In this document: positions 1 through 9,192 of the stretch, in pieces
How positions within the stretch are numbered: the stretch's first letter is position 1
Layout: each line of letters opens with the position of its first letter
Assembly (NCBI GenBank): GCA_036154955.1
Contig: JAYZWL010000149.1
Coordinates: 50,703 to 114,702 of the forward strand
DNA length: 64,000 bases
DNA from: Albimonas sp036154955
Lineage (GTDB): Bacteria; Pseudomonadota; Alphaproteobacteria; Rhodobacterales; Rhodobacteraceae
Reading direction: 5' to 3'
Notes under the pieces: generated by a model
Database searches by the model: none
What the model was told of the DNA's origin: nothing
What the model saw: only the letters and a program-made list of their open reading frames with translations
Translations under genes and position numbers: made by a program

Positions 1-722
1 CCTCCCGCGGGAAGTCGGCGCTGGAGGACTATTTCGACCTGGCGCCCGAACTTGAGCGCGCGCTGGAGGAGAAGGGCAAGACCGACCTGCTGGGCGAGGT
101 GCGCAAGGCCAACATGGACTCGGGCGCCATCGCCTATGTCCGCCAGACCGAGGCGCTCGGCCTCGGCCACGCCGTGTGGTGCGCCCGCCGCCTGATCGGG
201 CCGGAGGAGCCGGTGGCGGTGCTGCTGCCCGACGACGTCATCGCCTCCGAGGTGCCGTGCCTGGAGCAGATGATGGACACCTACATGACCACCGGCGGCA
301 CCATGGTCGCCACCATGGAGGTGCCGCTGGCCGAGGTCTCGGCCTATGGCGTCGTCGACGTGGACGAGGACATGGGCCGGCTGGTCAAGGCCAAGGGCAT
401 GGTCGAGAAGCCCAAGACCACCCCGCCGTCGAACCTCGCGGTCATCGGGCGCTACATCCTGCCGCCGTCGGTGTTCACCACGCTCAACGACGGGCAGAAG
501 GGCGCGGGCGGGGAGATCCAGCTCACCGACGCCATCGCGCGCGAGATCACCGAGGGCCGGGACGTCTACGGCTACCGCTTCCAGGGCCGGCGCTTCGACT
601 GCGGCTCCAAGGCCGGGTTCTTGAAGGCGACGGTGGCCTTCGGGCTGGCGCGGCCCGATCTCGGCCATGAGTTCTCCGACTTCCTGCGCGACACCGTGGC
701 GGTGATGCGGGCGGCGGAATAA
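1..722 (+). CDS. galU: UTP--glucose-1-phosphate uridylyltransferase, 5' end off the window
   Basis: This enzyme makes UDP-glucose from UTP and glucose-1-phosphate in the cytoplasm and supplies exopolysaccharide synthesis. The reading frame is already open at base 3. The visible part begins with the RGKSALEDYFD segment found near the middle of GalU proteins, so the N-terminal nucleotide-binding part lies to the left of the window. Later segments, including VEKP and the FDCGSKAGFLKA stretch near the C terminus, also fit GalU. It lies 31 bases before galE on the same strand, the usual pairing. An internal GTG at 99 is not a credible start because homology continues upstream of it. Confidence 0.95.
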   Translation, partial: SRGKSALEDYFDLAPELERALEEKGKTDLLGEVRKANMDSGAIAYVRQTEALGLGHAVWCARRLIGPEEPVAVLLPDDVIASEVPCLEQMMDTYMTTGGTMVATMEVPLAEVSAYGVVDVDEDMGRLVKAKGMVEKPKTTPPSNLAVIGRYILPPSVFTTLNDGQKGAGGEIQLTDAIAREITEGRDVYGYRFQGRRFDCGSKAGFLKATVAFGLARPDLGHEFSDFLRDTVAVMRAAE

Positions 723-753
723 CCTCAACGTCCTAGCGTAACAGACGGGAAAC

Positions 754-1737
754 ATGGCGAGAATTCTGGTCACCGGCGGCGCCGGCTATATCGGCGCGCA
801 TGGCTGCAAGGCCCTGCGCGCCGCGGGGCACGACCCCGTGGTCTTCGACAATTTCCGCACCGGCTGGCGCGAGGCGGTGAAGTTCGGGGAGATGATCGAA
901 GGCGACCTGCTCGACCTCCCCGCGCTGAAGGCCGCCTTCGAGGCGACGAAGCCCGAGGCGGTCATGCATTTCGCCGCGCTGTCCAACGTCGGCGAGTCGA
1001 TGGCGGACCCGGAGCTTTACTGGCGCAACAACGTCGGCGGCTCGCTGAACCTGCTGACCGCGATGCGCGACGCGGGCGTGGGGTCGATCGTGTTCTCCTC
1101 CACCGCCGCCACCTACGGGGAGCCGGACGAGGACCCGATCACCGAGACCGCGCGCCAGGCCCCGATCAACCCCTACGGCGCCTCCAAGCTGGCCGTGGAG
1201 AAGATGCTCGACGACTTCGAGGGTGCGCATGGCATCCGCTCCATCGCCTTCCGCTATTTCAACGTCGCCGGCGCGGATCCGGAGCGGGAGGTGGGCGAGC
1301 ATCACGTCCCTGAAACCCACCTGGTGCCCAACGTGCTGGATTCGGTGGCCGGCGCGCGGGATGCGCTGACCATCAACGGCACGGACTATCCCACGCCCGA
1401 CGGGACCTGCATCCGCGACTACGTGCATGTCATGGACCTGGTGGACGCGCATGTGCTGGGGACCGAGTGGCTGCTCGCGGGCAAGGAGAGCCTGCGGCTG
1501 AACCTCGGCACCGGCTCCGGCTTTTCGGTGCGCGAAGTGGTCGACGCCGCGTCCGAGGTGGTGGGCGAGACGGTGCCCATGAACTACGGCCCCCGCCGCC
1601 CCGGCGACCCGGCGCGGCTGGTCTGCGACGGGACCCGCGCGCGGGAGATCCTGGGCTGGAGCCCGGAACGCTCGGTGATGGCGCGGATGATCGGCGACGC
1701 CTGGGCCTGGCGGCAGACCGGACGCTTTTCGCGCTGA
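754..1737 (+). CDS. galE: UDP-glucose 4-epimerase
   Basis: GalE interconverts UDP-glucose and UDP-galactose with bound NAD. The 327-residue protein has the expected family length. It shows the Rossmann motif TGGAGYIG at residues 7-14, the catalytic SST at 115-117 and the YxxxK pair Y141/K145 in YGASK. It follows galU closely and precedes a glycosyltransferase, so the three probably serve exopolysaccharide or lipopolysaccharide sugar supply. A hairpin with 8-bp arms lies 47 bases after the stop and may end the transcript. Confidence 0.95.
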   Translation: MARILVTGGAGYIGAHGCKALRAAGHDPVVFDNFRTGWREAVKFGEMIEGDLLDLPALKAAFEATKPEAVMHFAALSNVGESMADPELYWRNNVGGSLNLLTAMRDAGVGSIVFSSTAATYGEPDEDPITETARQAPINPYGASKLAVEKMLDDFEGAHGIRSIAFRYFNVAGADPEREVGEHHVPETHLVPNVLDSVAGARDALTINGTDYPTPDGTCIRDYVHVMDLVDAHVLGTEWLLAGKESLRLNLGTGSGFSVREVVDAASEVVGETVPMNYGPRRPGDPARLVCDGTRAREILGWSPERSVMARMIGDAWAWRQTGRFSR

Positions 1738-1783
1738 CCCGGCGCGGGGCGGCCCTGCCGGCGAGGCTTGAACCTGCGCGCGC

Positions 1784-1804
1784 GCCCCGGGCCTGACCCG
1801 GGGC
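1784..1804. repeat. GC-rich palindrome after galE (REP-like or terminator stem)
   Basis: Arms GCCCCGGG and CCCGGGGC enclose the 5-base loop CCTGA. There is no T-run, so termination is unproven. A closely related palindrome (core CCCGGG-N5-CCCGGG) occurs at 11751-11771, which suggests a small dispersed repeat family. Confidence 0.5.
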
Positions 1805-1995
1805 CTCGCCGGGCGCGACCGGCGCGGCCCTTCCCGATCGCGCCGGCCCGGGGCCGCGGAACGACGGGACGGCAGGGCGGCTCACGCCCTCTTTTTCGTG
1901 TTCGGTGCGCCGGTTGACAGGCGGCGCGGATGAACGGAGCGTGTCCGCCCGCCCTCCGCGTCCTCCCGCCAGCGCAATCGCGAGCCCTTTCCCGC

Positions 1996-3231
1996 ATGAC
2001 CGGCCGCCCCCTGCGTCGTCTGCTCGACCTCACCCGCACCGTGGCCCGCGCCGGGCGGCTGACGCCGGGCGCCATCGACCGGGCGGAGCGCGCCTGGGCG
2101 AGCCGGTTGGCGAAGGTGGACGGCGCGCGCTTCCTGGTCTCGGCCGGACCGCGGCACGCGCTGCTCGACGGGGCCGGGGCGACGGCGCTGATCGCGGCGC
2201 TCGACAGCGGCGAGGACCTGCCGCCCGCCGACCTGCGCGGCGCCTTCTCGCCGTGGCGGACCGAGCGGCAGCGGCGCGCCGACAGCCTCGCGCGCCGCCT
2301 GTCGCTCGGCCAGGGCGAGGATCTGACGGCCCTGCTGGCGGCGGAACGCGGGGCGTTCCTCTATCTCAACGTGGCCCAGGCCCAGCTCGACGCGGCGCGG
2401 CTGAAGGCGCTGCGGGGGGGCGGGGCGGCGCGGGCCGTGGCGCTCTGCCACGACCTCACGGCGCTGGAGCGGCCGGAGCTGACCCGACCGACCGAGCCGA
2501 CGCGGCTGATGGCGTTTCTCGCCGCCGCCGGGCTGTGCGACGGGCTCTTGCACGCCACGCCCCAGACCGCCGCCATCGCCGCCGCGCATCTGGAAACGGC
2601 CCCGCCGTCCTGCGTGGCACCGCTGGGTCTCACCCCCCTGCCCCGCCCCGCGCCCGGGGCGGCGCAGGCGGAGACGGCGGGCGGCTTCGTGATGCTCGGC
2701 GCCATCGAGCCGCGGCGCAACCACCTGTCGATGCTGTGGATCTGGCAACGGCTGTGGGAGGCGCTGGGAGAGGGGGCGCCGCGGCTGTTCATCCTCGGCC
2801 GCCGCGCCTCGGAGTCGGAGATGGTGGCCGACATCCTCGACCGCGCCCCGATGGCCGGCCGGGTGGTGTTCGAACGCGGCGAGCTGTCGGACGCAGAGGT
2901 GGCCGGCCGGCTTTCGGCCGCCTGCGCCCTGCTCGCCCCCAGCTTCGCCGAAAGCGCGGCGCTGGCGGCGCCGGAGGCGCTGGAACTGGGCTGCCCGGTG
3001 ATCGCCGCCGACCTGCCGGAACTGCGCGCCGTCGGCGGAGACGCGCCCGACTATATCGACCCGCTGGATCTGCCGGAATGGCTGGAGACGCTGCTGGCCT
3101 ACGCCCATCCGGCCCCCGGCGGACCGGACCCGCGCGCGGCCCAGATCGCCCGGCTCGCGGACTGGCGGCCACGCTCCTGGGCGGCGCATTTCGAGGCGGC
3201 GGACGAACTTTTCGCGCGGATCGGGGCCTGA
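1996..3231 (+). CDS. Glycosyltransferase, GT4-like
   Basis: A predicted cytoplasmic sugar transferase of the GT-B fold, 411 residues. The C-terminal half carries the donor-site pattern typical of GT4 enzymes: an EPRRNH segment, then FAESAALAAPEALELGCPV with spaced glutamates. The acceptor and donor sugars cannot be read from sequence. An earlier in-frame ATG exists at 1930. I prefer 1996 because codons between the two have poor third-position GC, the later segment switches at once to the local codon habit, and a TTGACA at 1914-1919 would place transcription start after 1930. The context after galU-galE suggests surface polysaccharide assembly. Confidence 0.8.
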   Translation: MTGRPLRRLLDLTRTVARAGRLTPGAIDRAERAWASRLAKVDGARFLVSAGPRHALLDGAGATALIAALDSGEDLPPADLRGAFSPWRTERQRRADSLARRLSLGQGEDLTALLAAERGAFLYLNVAQAQLDAARLKALRGGGAARAVALCHDLTALERPELTRPTEPTRLMAFLAAAGLCDGLLHATPQTAAIAAAHLETAPPSCVAPLGLTPLPRPAPGAAQAETAGGFVMLGAIEPRRNHLSMLWIWQRLWEALGEGAPRLFILGRRASESEMVADILDRAPMAGRVVFERGELSDAEVAGRLSAACALLAPSFAESAALAAPEALELGCPVIAADLPELRAVGGDAPDYIDPLDLPEWLETLLAYAHPAPGGPDPRAAQIARLADWRPRSWAAHFEAADELFARIGA

Positions 3232-3458
3232 CGGTCTCGCCTCCCCGATTCTGTCACGCAGGCATCACGTTGAGTCGCGCAACAGAGGGGCGACGGCGGG
3301 AATCGCGCCGGGTCCGCGCTGGGGAAACCGCGGGACCGGAGGACCAGGCGACCCGCCAGGTCCGGCCCTGCTCGCCCGGGGTTCGGACCGCCCTCCGACC
3401 GCCTGCGGCGCCCTGCGCCCGGGTGAACGCGCCGCGCACGCGGCGCCGGTGGGGGCTG

Positions 3459-3486
3459 AGGGGCCGGACGGCGACGTCCGGCCCCT
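3459..3486. terminator. Strong hairpin between convergent genes
   Basis: Perfect 12-bp arms (AGGGGCCGGACG and its complement) enclose loop GCGA, followed on the plus strand by TTCG. It lies just beyond the pcaB stop and between two convergent genes, so it probably ends transcripts from one or both sides. The U-run is weak. Confidence 0.65.
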
Positions 3487-3499
3487 TTCGCGCGTCGTC

Positions 3500-4876
3500 T
3501 CAGGTCGCGGCGCCGGCGCCGGCGCAGGCGTCCCGCGCCAACGCCGCGAAACGGTCGGCATGGGCGGGGGCGAGGCCGAGATGCCGGGCCGGGTCCAGCG
3601 CCTGCGCCCAGTCGACGCCGGCGGCCTCGGGCTCGGCCGCCAGCGCGCCGACCAGCGTTCCGCCGGGCGTCGTCCCCTGCGCGCGCATCGCCGCCTTGCA
3701 GGCCCGCGCGACCAGCGCCTGCGCCTGCGGCCGGGGCAGCCCCTCGGCCACCAGGCGGAAGGCGGCGGCCTCGGCCATGATCAGCCCGCCGCCGGCCAGC
3801 ATGTTGGCCTTCATCCGGGCCGGGTCGGGACGCAGGTCGGCGGCGAGGGCCGCTGCGTGGCGCGCGGCGCCGGCGGCGACCAGGCAGAGCTGCGGCAGGG
3901 CCAGCCATTCCTGCAGCCAGGCCGCGCCGTCCCGCTCCTGCCCCGCCAGCATCGCCTGCGAGAGCGCGCCGGCCAGCGGCGCCGCGTGACGGCCCAGCGC
4001 CACCAGCGCCTCCGCCGCCACCGGATTGGCCTTGTTGGGCATGGTGGACGAACCGCCGGCGGTCCCGGCGGCGAGCTCGCCCACCTCCGACTGGCCGAGC
4101 AGGGTCAGGTCGAGGCCGAACTTGCCGAGGCTCCCGGCGATCAGCCCCAGTTCGGCGCCCAGCTCCGCCACGCCGTCGCGGGCCGCGTGCCAGGGCAGGT
4201 CCGGAGCGGCGAGCCCCAGTTCGGCGGCGAGCATCGGCGGAACCTCCGCCGCCCGCGGCCCCATCGCCGCCAGCGTCCCCGCCGCCCCGGCCAGCGAAAC
4301 CTGGAGGAGGCGCGGGCGCAGCTCCGCCAGCCTTGTCCGGGCCCGCAGCAGGGGGGCGCCCCAGATGGCGATGCGGGCGCCGAAGCTGGCGGGCGCCGCG
4401 GCCTGGCCGCGGGTGCGCGCCGCCATCGGCAGGGCGCGATGCCGGGCGGCCGCGGGGCCGAGCGCGGCGAGGACGGCCAGCAGGCGGGCGTCGAGCAGGT
4501 CCAGATAGGCCCGCAGGCGCAGCGCCAGCGCGGTATCGACGATGTCCTGGCTGGTGGCGCCGAAATGCACCCAGGCCGCGTGCTCCGGCGCGCCCATCGC
4601 GGCGCGGAAGGCGGCGACGAAGGCGGGAACCGGCACGCCGGCGGCGGCGGTTCCGGGGGCGAGCGCCGCGGGGTCGATCACCACCTCGCGCGAGGCGCGG
4701 TGGATGGCGGCGGCCGCCGTCTCCGGAATCAGGCCCAGCGCGCCCTGCGCCCGGGCCAGCGCGCCTTCGACCAGCAGCATGGCGCGCAGTTCGGCCGGGG
4801 CCGAAAACAGGCGGGCGGCGTCCGGGTCGGAGACGAGATCGCGCAGCATCGGGCTGTCGAAGGGCGTGGCGGACAT
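3500..4876 (-). CDS. pcaB: 3-carboxy-cis,cis-muconate cycloisomerase
   Basis: PcaB closes 3-carboxy-cis,cis-muconate to gamma-carboxymuconolactone, step 2 of the protocatechuate branch. It belongs to the fumarase/adenylosuccinate lyase superfamily. The superfamily signature GSSTMPNKANP lies at residues 275-285 and GATSQD at 106-111. The frame stays open far upstream, but that part is arginine/proline-rich. The chosen ATG at 4876 has GGAG six bases before it, giving 458 residues, close to family size. It is separated from pcaG by a chemoreceptor gene on the same strand, so it is probably the last gene of a pcaDCHG-mcp-pcaB unit, possibly with its own promoter. Confidence 0.93.
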   Translation of the reverse strand: MSATPFDSPMLRDLVSDPDAARLFSAPAELRAMLLVEGALARAQGALGLIPETAAAAIHRASREVVIDPAALAPGTAAAGVPVPAFVAAFRAAMGAPEHAAWVHFGATSQDIVDTALALRLRAYLDLLDARLLAVLAALGPAAARHRALPMAARTRGQAAAPASFGARIAIWGAPLLRARTRLAELRPRLLQVSLAGAAGTLAAMGPRAAEVPPMLAAELGLAAPDLPWHAARDGVAELGAELGLIAGSLGKFGLDLTLLGQSEVGELAAGTAGGSSTMPNKANPVAAEALVALGRHAAPLAGALSQAMLAGQERDGAAWLQEWLALPQLCLVAAGAARHAAALAADLRPDPARMKANMLAGGGLIMAEAAAFRLVAEGLPRPQAQALVARACKAAMRAQGTTPGGTLVGALAAEPEAAGVDWAQALDPARHLGLAPAHADRFAALARDACAGAGAAT

Positions 4877-5207
4877 CGCGGGCTCCGGGCGCATCGGGAG
4901 AGTTCGGCGCGCGGACCATGCGCCGCGAGACCGAAGGGCGCAACCGCACGCGGTGAGGGTCGGACATGGTTGCGGCGGGACGCGGGCGCGGCGGGATGCG
5001 GGCGCGGGGGGGAACGGGTGCACCGGTATAAAGGCGCGGAGGGAGGTGGACGCGGTCGGACGAAGGCGCGGGAGAGCATAGGCGCGGCGGGACGCGGGCG
5101 CGGCGTGGACATGCGCCAAGGCGCTGCGCATGGCGTCCGGGCGCAGCGCGGCGCGCGATCCGGGGCGTCAGGCGAGGAGGCGCCCCGGCGCGGGACCCCG
5201 CGCCGCG
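4877..5207. other. Gene-free spacer with a 22-base direct repeat
   Basis: This 331-base stretch between the chemoreceptor and pcaB is G-rich low-complexity DNA. A perfect 22-base direct repeat occupies 4972-4993 and 5084-5105, 112 bases apart, and degenerate copies of its GCGGGxCGCGGGCGCGG theme lie between. I see no convincing gene. Reading frames through it encode arginine-rich shadow protein. Confidence 0.6.
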
Positions 5208-7490
5208 TCAGGCGGCGCGGCGGGCCCGGCCGCCGCCGGGAAGGCGGAAACGATCGGCCAACGCCTCGGCCTGGCCCATCAGACGGCTGAGCTCGGCGGT
5301 GGCGGATGCGGTGCGCTCCGCCGTCTCGGCATTGGCCTGGGTGTCGCCGTCGAGCTCCCGGATCACCGCGGTCGTCTCCGACACCGAGGCGGCGAGCTGG
5401 GCGTTCTCGCGGCTGATTTCGCCGATCGCGGCGGAAAGACGGGTGACCACGTCGCGGATGCCGGTCAACGCCTCTCCCGTCGCCTCGCCGAGCCGGACTC
5501 CCTGCTCGACCTTCTGGTTGGAGTCCTGGATCAGGTGGGCGATGTCCTTGGCGGCGTCCGACGACCGCTGGGCGAGGGTGCGCACTTCGGCGGCCACCAC
5601 AGCGAAGCCCTTGCCGGCCTCGCCGGCGCGGGCCGCCTCCACCGCGGCGTTGAGCGCCAGCAGGTTGGTCTGGAAGGCGATCGAGTCGATCACCCCGACG
5701 ATCTCGGCGATGCGCTGGGCGCTTTCCTGGATGGCGCCGATGGCGGCGATGGAGCGCATCACCACCTCGTGGCTCGATTCGGTGCGTTGCTCCGCCAGGC
5801 GCGCGTCCTCGGCCGCTTCGCCGGAGCGGGCGGCGGTGTTGGCGACGCGGCCGGTCATCTCCTCCGTCGCCGCGGAGGTCTGCTCCAGCGCCGCGGCCTG
5901 CGACTCGGCGCGGGCCGCGAGATGGCGGCTTTCCTCGGCCAGGCCGCGGGCGCCTTCGCCGGCCTGGGCGGAGAGGGACTGCACTTCCCGGATCATGTCG
6001 GCGAGCCGGGACGACGCGCGGTCGGCGTCGCCGGCGAGCGCGGCGTAGGCGCCCTTCCAGCCGCCTTTCATCCGCCGCGAAAGGTCGCCCTCGGCGAGGG
6101 CGGAGAGGGCGGCGCCGGTCTCCTCCACCACCTCCTGCACCACGCCGACCAGACGGTTCACGTCGGCGGCCAGCGCATCGAGCGCGGCCTCCCCGTGGCT
6201 GACCGGCAGGCGGCCGTCGAGCCGGCCGGTCGCGACCGCCTCCGCCATCGCGGCCAGCCGGTCGTTGAGCGCGGCGGCGGCGTCGGCGCGCCTGCGGGCC
6301 GCGTCCGCGGCGCGGTTGGCGCCGTCCTCAAGCTCCCGCTGGCGCAGCATCGCGTCGCGGAAGCCGCCCAGCGCGTCGCGCAGGCGGCCGACCTCGTCCC
6401 CCGCCCGCCAGCCCGGCGGCGCCGCATCCAGATCGCCGGATGCCAGGCGCCCCATCACCCCGGAGAGCTCGGCCAGCCGGCCGCCGATCACCCGCCCGAG
6501 CCAGCGCGCCGAGACGACCGCCACCGCGAGGAAGGCCAGCGCGGAGACCAGCGGCAGGGCGAGCGCGAGGGTGCGGTTCTCCCGCAGGCGGGCCATGCCG
6601 ATGTCCATGCCCTCATGGATCAGCTCCTCCGCCTCGTCGGCGCGCGCGAAGAAGTCGTCATAGGCGGCGTCGAAGGCGAGTTCGGCCTGCTCGCGCGCCG
6701 ACGCGGCCTCGACCGCCGCGGCGCGGCGGACGGAGGCGAGTTCGGCGAAGCGCGCGAGATCGGCCAGAACCGGCTCCAGCGCCGCGGCGACCTCCGGCAT
6801 ACGGGCGGCGGCGGCGCGCAGCGCGGCGGCGGCGGCGTCGAAGGCGGCGACCGCCTGGCCGAATTCCTCCCCCGCATCGCCGCCGAGCACCTCCTCCACC
6901 AGCAGGTGACCATGGGAGATGAGCTGGCGCGCGGCGCCGACGTCGCGCTGCACGAAGGCGTCGAAGGGCGCCAGCGCGGCGGCGGCGGCGGCGTCCTCCT
7001 CCAGCCCGTCGTAGAGCGTATCGAACGCCTCGTCCGCGCCGGTGCCCACGCCCTGCGCCGAAGCCAGCAGCGCATGGCGCGCCTCCGCCGCCCGTTCGAA
7101 ATCGTCGAGCCCGCGCAGAACCCGCCCGATCCGCTCCGCCACGCGGGGATCGGCGGTGGCCAGGAAGCGCCCCTCGTCATTCTCCCCGCCTTCGAGGATG
7201 GCGCGCGCGTAGAAGCGGCTTTCGGCGAGGAAGGCGAGCACCTCCGAGAAATCCTCGGCGGCGTCGCCGGCCATCAGCTCCTCCATCACCAGGTGGGCCT
7301 GGGCGGCGTTGAGCTTGATCTCCATCGCCGCGTCGCCGAGGGGGGCGAGGCCGGCCCCGACCTCCTCCCCGCTGTCGGCCGCGCGCTTGGCGGTGAACCA
7401 CGCGCCCGCCTGGAACAGCCCGCTCATCATCGCCAGCGCGGCGAAGACCAGCATCAGCTTGCGTCCGGCGGGAAGGTCGTCGAGCGACAT
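5208..7490 (-). CDS. Methyl-accepting chemotaxis protein inside the pca cluster
   Basis: A transmembrane chemoreceptor of 760 residues. TM1 is about residues 12-33 and TM2 about 308-328, enclosing a large all-helical periplasmic ligand domain of about 270 residues. A HAMP domain follows (about 329-383), then further HAMP-like stretches (about 400-510) and the signalling hairpin with AFQTNLLALNAAVEAARAGE. The ligand domain appears internally duplicated: HLVMEELMAGDAAEDF (66-81) resembles HLLVEEVLGGDAGEEF (195-210), and FDTLYDGL (156-163) resembles FDAAYDDF (273-280). It has no C-terminal receptor pentapeptide. Its place between pcaG and pcaB suggests sensing of protocatechuate or related acids, as Pseudomonas PcaY does, but the ligand is inferred. 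Confidence 0.9.
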   Translation of the reverse strand: MSLDDLPAGRKLMLVFAALAMMSGLFQAGAWFTAKRAADSGEEVGAGLAPLGDAAMEIKLNAAQAHLVMEELMAGDAAEDFSEVLAFLAESRFYARAILEGGENDEGRFLATADPRVAERIGRVLRGLDDFERAAEARHALLASAQGVGTGADEAFDTLYDGLEEDAAAAAALAPFDAFVQRDVGAARQLISHGHLLVEEVLGGDAGEEFGQAVAAFDAAAAALRAAAARMPEVAAALEPVLADLARFAELASVRRAAAVEAASAREQAELAFDAAYDDFFARADEAEELIHEGMDIGMARLRENRTLALALPLVSALAFLAVAVVSARWLGRVIGGRLAELSGVMGRLASGDLDAAPPGWRAGDEVGRLRDALGGFRDAMLRQRELEDGANRAADAARRRADAAAALNDRLAAMAEAVATGRLDGRLPVSHGEAALDALAADVNRLVGVVQEVVEETGAALSALAEGDLSRRMKGGWKGAYAALAGDADRASSRLADMIREVQSLSAQAGEGARGLAEESRHLAARAESQAAALEQTSAATEEMTGRVANTAARSGEAAEDARLAEQRTESSHEVVMRSIAAIGAIQESAQRIAEIVGVIDSIAFQTNLLALNAAVEAARAGEAGKGFAVVAAEVRTLAQRSSDAAKDIAHLIQDSNQKVEQGVRLGEATGEALTGIRDVVTRLSAAIGEISRENAQLAASVSETTAVIRELDGDTQANAETAERTASATAELSRLMGQAEALADRFRLPGGGRARRAA

Positions 7491-7623
7491 GGCGCGGCCT
7501 CGAATCCGGTGACGGGGTGGCCTTGCCTAACCCCGGCACGGTCAACAAACCGCTAAGAGGCGCGCCCCCGGAGAAGCCCGCCCCCCCCGCATGCCGGCCG
7601 CGGGCGGGGCGAGGTCGGGGGCG

Positions 7624-8265
7624 TCAGATGTCGAAGAACACCGTCTCCCGCTCTCCCTGCAGGCGGATGTCGAAGCGGAAGGCGCCCGGCCCCTCCTGCA
7701 CCGCGATCAGGGTGGCGGCGCGGTCGCGATGCTCGATGCGGGCGAGCACCGGGTCCTCTGCGTTGGCCACCGCCTCGTCGGGGAAATACATGCGGGTGTG
7801 CAGCCCGATGTTCACGCCGCGCGCCACGATCCAGAAGGTGATGTGCGGGGCCATGAGGCGGCCGTCCTTGAAGGGCACGCGGCCGGGGCGGACGGTCTCG
7901 AACGTCCATTCCCCGGTCTCGCCGTCCGAGGCGCAGCGGCCGAAGCCGGAGAAGGCCGCGTCGGCGACGCCCCGCGGCTCCCCGATCCCCGGATGCAGGC
8001 CGGCGGCGTCGGCCTGCCAGATCTCCACCAGCGCGTCGCGCACCGGGGCGCCGGCTCCGTCCCAGACGCAGCCGCGCAGGGTGATCCGCTCCCCCTGCGC
8101 GCCGGGGTCGAGCATGGAGCGGCCCAGATCCTCGGGATACACCCCCTCGATCTCCGCGTGATTGGGGGTGAGGCCGATATGCACATAGGGCCCGGCGGTC
8201 TGGGAGGGCGTCTCCCGGAACTGGCCGGAGAGGTCGTTGGGCAGGTCGTGGCGCAGGCGGCTCAT
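7624..8265 (-). CDS. pcaG: Protocatechuate 3,4-dioxygenase alpha subunit
   Basis: The alpha subunit of the intradiol ring-cleaving dioxygenase. It pairs with PcaH to form the iron(III) enzyme that opens protocatechuate to 3-carboxy-cis,cis-muconate. The 213-residue length and the intradiol dioxygenase beta-sandwich pattern fit (TAGPYVHIGL near residue 23, ITLRGCVWDGAG in the middle). As usual for alpha subunits it lacks the full iron-ligand set seen in PcaH. It starts one base after the pcaH stop, so the two are translationally coupled. Confidence 0.95.
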   Translation of the reverse strand: MSRLRHDLPNDLSGQFRETPSQTAGPYVHIGLTPNHAEIEGVYPEDLGRSMLDPGAQGERITLRGCVWDGAGAPVRDALVEIWQADAAGLHPGIGEPRGVADAAFSGFGRCASDGETGEWTFETVRPGRVPFKDGRLMAPHITFWIVARGVNIGLHTRMYFPDEAVANAEDPVLARIEHRDRAATLIAVQEGPGAFRFDIRLQGERETVFFDI

Positions 8266-8266
8266 C

Positions 8267-9019
8267 TCACAGCCCCTCCATCCGGTTTTCGAAGAGCGTC
8301 GAGCGGCGCCCGCGCAGCACGATGTCGAAGCGGTAGCAGAGCGCGTCCATCGGCACGGCGTTGCGCAGGTCGAGCGGCGCGATCAGCCGTTCCACCGCCG
8401 CCCGGTCGGGGATGGTGTTCACGATCGGGCATTTCCAGATCAGCGGATCGCCCTCGAAATACATCTGGGTGATCAGCCGCTGGCCGAAGCCGTGGCCGAA
8501 GAGCGAGAAGTGGATATGCGCGGGCCGCCAGTCGTTCGGGCCGTTGGGCCAGGGATAGGGGCCGGGCTGGATGGTGCGGAAGCGATACCAGCCGGCCTCG
8601 TCGGTCAGGCAGCGCCCGCAGCCGCCGAAATCGGGGTCGAGGGGCGCGAGGTAGCTTTCCTTCTTGTGCCGGTAGCGGCCGCCGGCGTTGGCCTGCCAGA
8701 CCTCCAGCAGCGCGCCGGGGACCGGGCGGCCGTTCTCGTCCAGCACCCGGCCGTGGACGATGATGCGCGGACCGACGGGCGTATGCCCGGGGCGGGCGAA
8801 GTTCAGCGTCAGGTCGTCGTCGAGCGGCCCGAGCTGGTCATGGCCGAACACCGGCCCGGTGAGCTCGGACAGGGTCGAGTCCAGCGCCACCAGCGGGCGG
8901 GAGGGCGAGCGCAGCACCGAGGTCTTGTAGCCCGGGTCGTAGGGCTTAGGGTGCCAGCCGTTGCGCTCCCGCGTGAAATAGGCCCCTTCGGGATGGGCCA
9001 GGTCGCTTTCGAATTCCAT
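8267..9019 (-). CDS. pcaH: Protocatechuate 3,4-dioxygenase beta subunit
   Basis: The iron-carrying subunit of protocatechuate 3,4-dioxygenase, 250 residues. The four expected Fe(III) ligands are visible: Y116 (GRYRH), Y155 (PGPYPWPN), H168 and H170 (RPAHIHFS). The ATG is preceded by AGGAGG at good spacing. It is followed directly by pcaG. A 251-base gap containing a tandem repeat separates it from pcaC upstream, so pcaHG may be partly independent of pcaDC. Confidence 0.96.
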   Translation of the reverse strand: MEFESDLAHPEGAYFTRERNGWHPKPYDPGYKTSVLRSPSRPLVALDSTLSELTGPVFGHDQLGPLDDDLTLNFARPGHTPVGPRIIVHGRVLDENGRPVPGALLEVWQANAGGRYRHKKESYLAPLDPDFGGCGRCLTDEAGWYRFRTIQPGPYPWPNGPNDWRPAHIHFSLFGHGFGQRLITQMYFEGDPLIWKCPIVNTIPDRAAVERLIAPLDLRNAVPMDALCYRFDIVLRGRRSTLFENRMEGL

Positions 9020-9192
9020 CGCCGCCTCCTGCGCGATCCTCCCCGCGCGGTCCTTCCAGTGGCGGGCGTCCGCGGCGCGGGCGCCCCGCCGGGCTCCCTT
9101 CCCGGCGTTTCGATGCGCCGGGGCCGCCCCCGGCCGCCCGGCGAGGGGCGCGGCCCCGGTCGGGCTTGGCCCCGTCGCCCGCGGCCCCGACG

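Noticed and set aside
3099..4967. A long minus-strand open frame covering the glycosyltransferase end and pcaB in another frame
   Set aside because: Its translation is arginine/glycine/proline-rich without family motifs. pcaB in the overlapping frame has clear signatures. Long shadow frames are expected at this GC content.
4972..5105. Repeats suggesting a CRISPR array
   Set aside because: Only two exact copies of a GC-rich 22-mer, with non-unique spacer content and no cas genes. It is simple low-complexity DNA.
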